This document shows, one piece after another, positions 62,954 through 64,000 of a stretch of 64,000 nt of DNA. The notes beneath the pieces are model-generated. The model had not been told where the DNA came from and ran no database searches. It saw only the letters and a program-made list of their open reading frames with translations. The translations under genes and the position numbers were made by a program. Source of the DNA: Mangrovibacterium diazotrophicum (GTDB taxonomy: Bacteria > Bacteroidota > Bacteroidia > Bacteroidales > Prolixibacteraceae); NCBI RefSeq assembly GCF_003610535.1, contig NZ_RAPN01000003.1, forward strand, positions 124,001 to 188,000. Direction: 5' to 3'. How positions within the stretch are numbered: the first letter of the stretch is position 1; the number at the start of each line of letters is the position of its first letter.

Positions 62954-64000
62954 ATGGCACAGAAACCTTCTATCCCGAAAGGAACCAGAGATTTTTCACC
63001 GGTTGAAATGGCTCGCCGGAACTATATTTTCGACACCGTTAAAGCGGTTTTTCAGTTGTACGGATTTCAACCCATTGAAACACCGGCTATGGAAAACTTG
63101 TCAACTTTGATGGGCAAATACGGGGAAGAAGGCGATAAGTTGCTGTTCAAAATTTTGAATTCGGGTGATTTTGCAGCGAAAGCCAACGAGGCAGACCTCG
63201 CTGATCGAAACAGCATTAAGTTGACCAACCAGATTTCGGAGAAAGGTTTGCGTTATGACCTGACTGTGCCCTTTGCACGTTTCGTGGTGCAGTACCGCAA
63301 CGACATTTCGTTCCCTTTTAAACGTTACCAGATTCAGCCGGTTTGGCGTGCCGACCGCCCGCAAAAGGGTCGTTACCGCGAATTCTACCAGTGCGATGTT
63401 GACATTGTTGGCAGCGATTCGTTGTTGAACGAGTTTGAGTTGGTGCAAATCATCAGCGATGTATTTACACGTTTGCGTGTGAACACGGTGGTGAAAATCA
63501 ACAATCGGAAAATTTTGGCCGGTATTGCCGAAGCCATTGGCGAGGCGGACCGTATCGTGGATATTACTGTAGCGATTGACAAGCTGGATAAAATTGGTTT
63601 GGAGAAAGTAAACGAGGAGCTGCTGGAAAAAGGTGTGTCGCAGGATGCGGTGGATAAATTGCAACCGATTTTGAAACTGAGCGGAACTACCGATGAAAAA
63701 CTGAACAGCATCGAGACTGTGATTGGTGCCACCGAAGTTGGAAAGAAAGGGATTGAAGAAGTTCGTACGTTCTTCAATTACATCAACACCGTTGAGCTGA
63801 ACACTGAAGTGGAACTGGATTTGACTTTGGCGCGTGGCTTGAATTATTACACCGGTGCTATTTTCGAAGTAAAAGCGAAAGATGTTCAGATTGGCAGTAT
63901 TTGCGGTGGTGGCCGTTACGACGACCTGACCGGAATCTTCGGGATGCCAGGCGTTTCGGGTGTGGGTGTTTCATTCGGTGCCGACCGTATTTACGATGTG
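62954..64000 (+). CDS. hisS: Histidine-tRNA ligase, partial (3' end outside window)
   Basis: The open frame starts at [20 protein letters not shown] and runs to the right edge, giving about 349 residues of the usual 430-460. Class II synthetase motif 1 ([11 protein letters not shown]) and motif 2 ([28 protein letters not shown]) are present, as are the histidine-binding segments ([24 protein letters not shown]). It attaches histidine to tRNA-His. It starts after a candidate promoter and is likely monocistronic. Confidence 0.96.
   Translation, partial: MAQKPSIPKGTRDFSPVEMARRNYIFDTVKAVFQLYGFQPIETPAMENLSTLMGKYGEEGDKLLFKILNSGDFAAKANEADLADRNSIKLTNQISEKGLRYDLTVPFARFVVQYRNDISFPFKRYQIQPVWRADRPQKGRYREFYQCDVDIVGSDSLLNEFELVQIISDVFTRLRVNTVVKINNRKILAGIAEAIGEADRIVDITVAIDKLDKIGLEKVNEELLEKGVSQDAVDKLQPILKLSGTTDEKLNSIETVIGATEVGKKGIEEVRTFFNYINTVELNTEVELDLTLARGLNYYTGAIFEVKAKDVQIGSICGGGRYDDLTGIFGMPGVSGVGVSFGADRIYDV

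Overview
The window looks like a chromosomal piece of a Bacteroidota genome, most likely a marine or sediment Marinilabiliales/Prolixibacteraceae-type bacterium (the order and family are inference). Supporting signs are a SusC/SusD locus with a sigma/FecR switch and two GH92 mannosidases, a C-terminal type IX secretion sorting domain, lipoprotein signals with short lipoboxes, weak Shine-Dalgarno sites, and -7 boxes of the TAnnTTTG type. Housekeeping genes (purA, a fur-type regulator, relA/spoT, miaA, gap, ettA, hisS) are spread through it. No rRNA, tRNA, CRISPR array or prophage was seen.

Layout. 1-900: a partial cupin gene and a RibD/DHFR-like reductase. 948-3381: an array of three integron-type gene cassettes on the minus strand, without an integrase. 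3382-7344: a HEAT protein, a Kef-type antiporter, and a REP-associated tyrosine transposase inside its own palindromic repeats. 7342-11382: two DUF3857/transglutaminase-like secreted proteins. 11798-18138: a tight five-gene plus-strand operon (ferredoxin-like protein, radical SAM enzyme, DUF116-polyprenyl synthase fusion, a prenyltransferase-fold-like protein, and a class II terpene cyclase with a DxDDT motif). This is a candidate undescribed terpenoid pathway. 18087-30487: a D-amino-acid PLP enzyme, purA, fur, relA/spoT, GT4-NUDIX-miaA, an ABC permease and gap. 31091-41651: a small lipoprotein, a T9SS-secreted Ig-like protein, a nitroreductase, a lone receiver protein, ettA, a beta-propeller/phosphoesterase and a putative outer-membrane protein. 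41781-55535: a mannoglycan-type polysaccharide utilisation locus (GH92, endonuclease/exonuclease/phosphatase fold protein, GH92, sulfatase, SusD, SusC with STN domain, FecR, ECF sigma). 55946-60596: a second cassette array, five cassettes on the plus strand. 60742-60881: a 42-bp tandem repeat. 61117-64000: a MgtC/DUF4010 membrane protein, a DUF4870 protein and the start of hisS.

The two cassette arrays are the clearest mobile signal. In most cassettes the first 7-13 bases are the reverse complement of the R'' box that opens the cassette's own attC site, as expected for units that circularise and insert through folded attC hairpins. Their genes are AT-rich, short and mostly of unknown function (FRG, YARHG and DUF4240 domains are recognisable). 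Neither array has an intI gene within the window, so they resemble CALIN clusters.

In the saccharolytic locus, the ECF sigma factor and FecR would be triggered through the STN domain of SusC. SusD and SusC import mannose-containing glycans, while the two GH92 enzymes, the sulfatase and the EEP-fold protein process them. In the terpenoid operon, the synthase half of the fusion would supply a prenyl diphosphate, the cyclase would protonate and cyclise an alkene or epoxide, and the Fe-S proteins could add a radical modification. The product is unknown.
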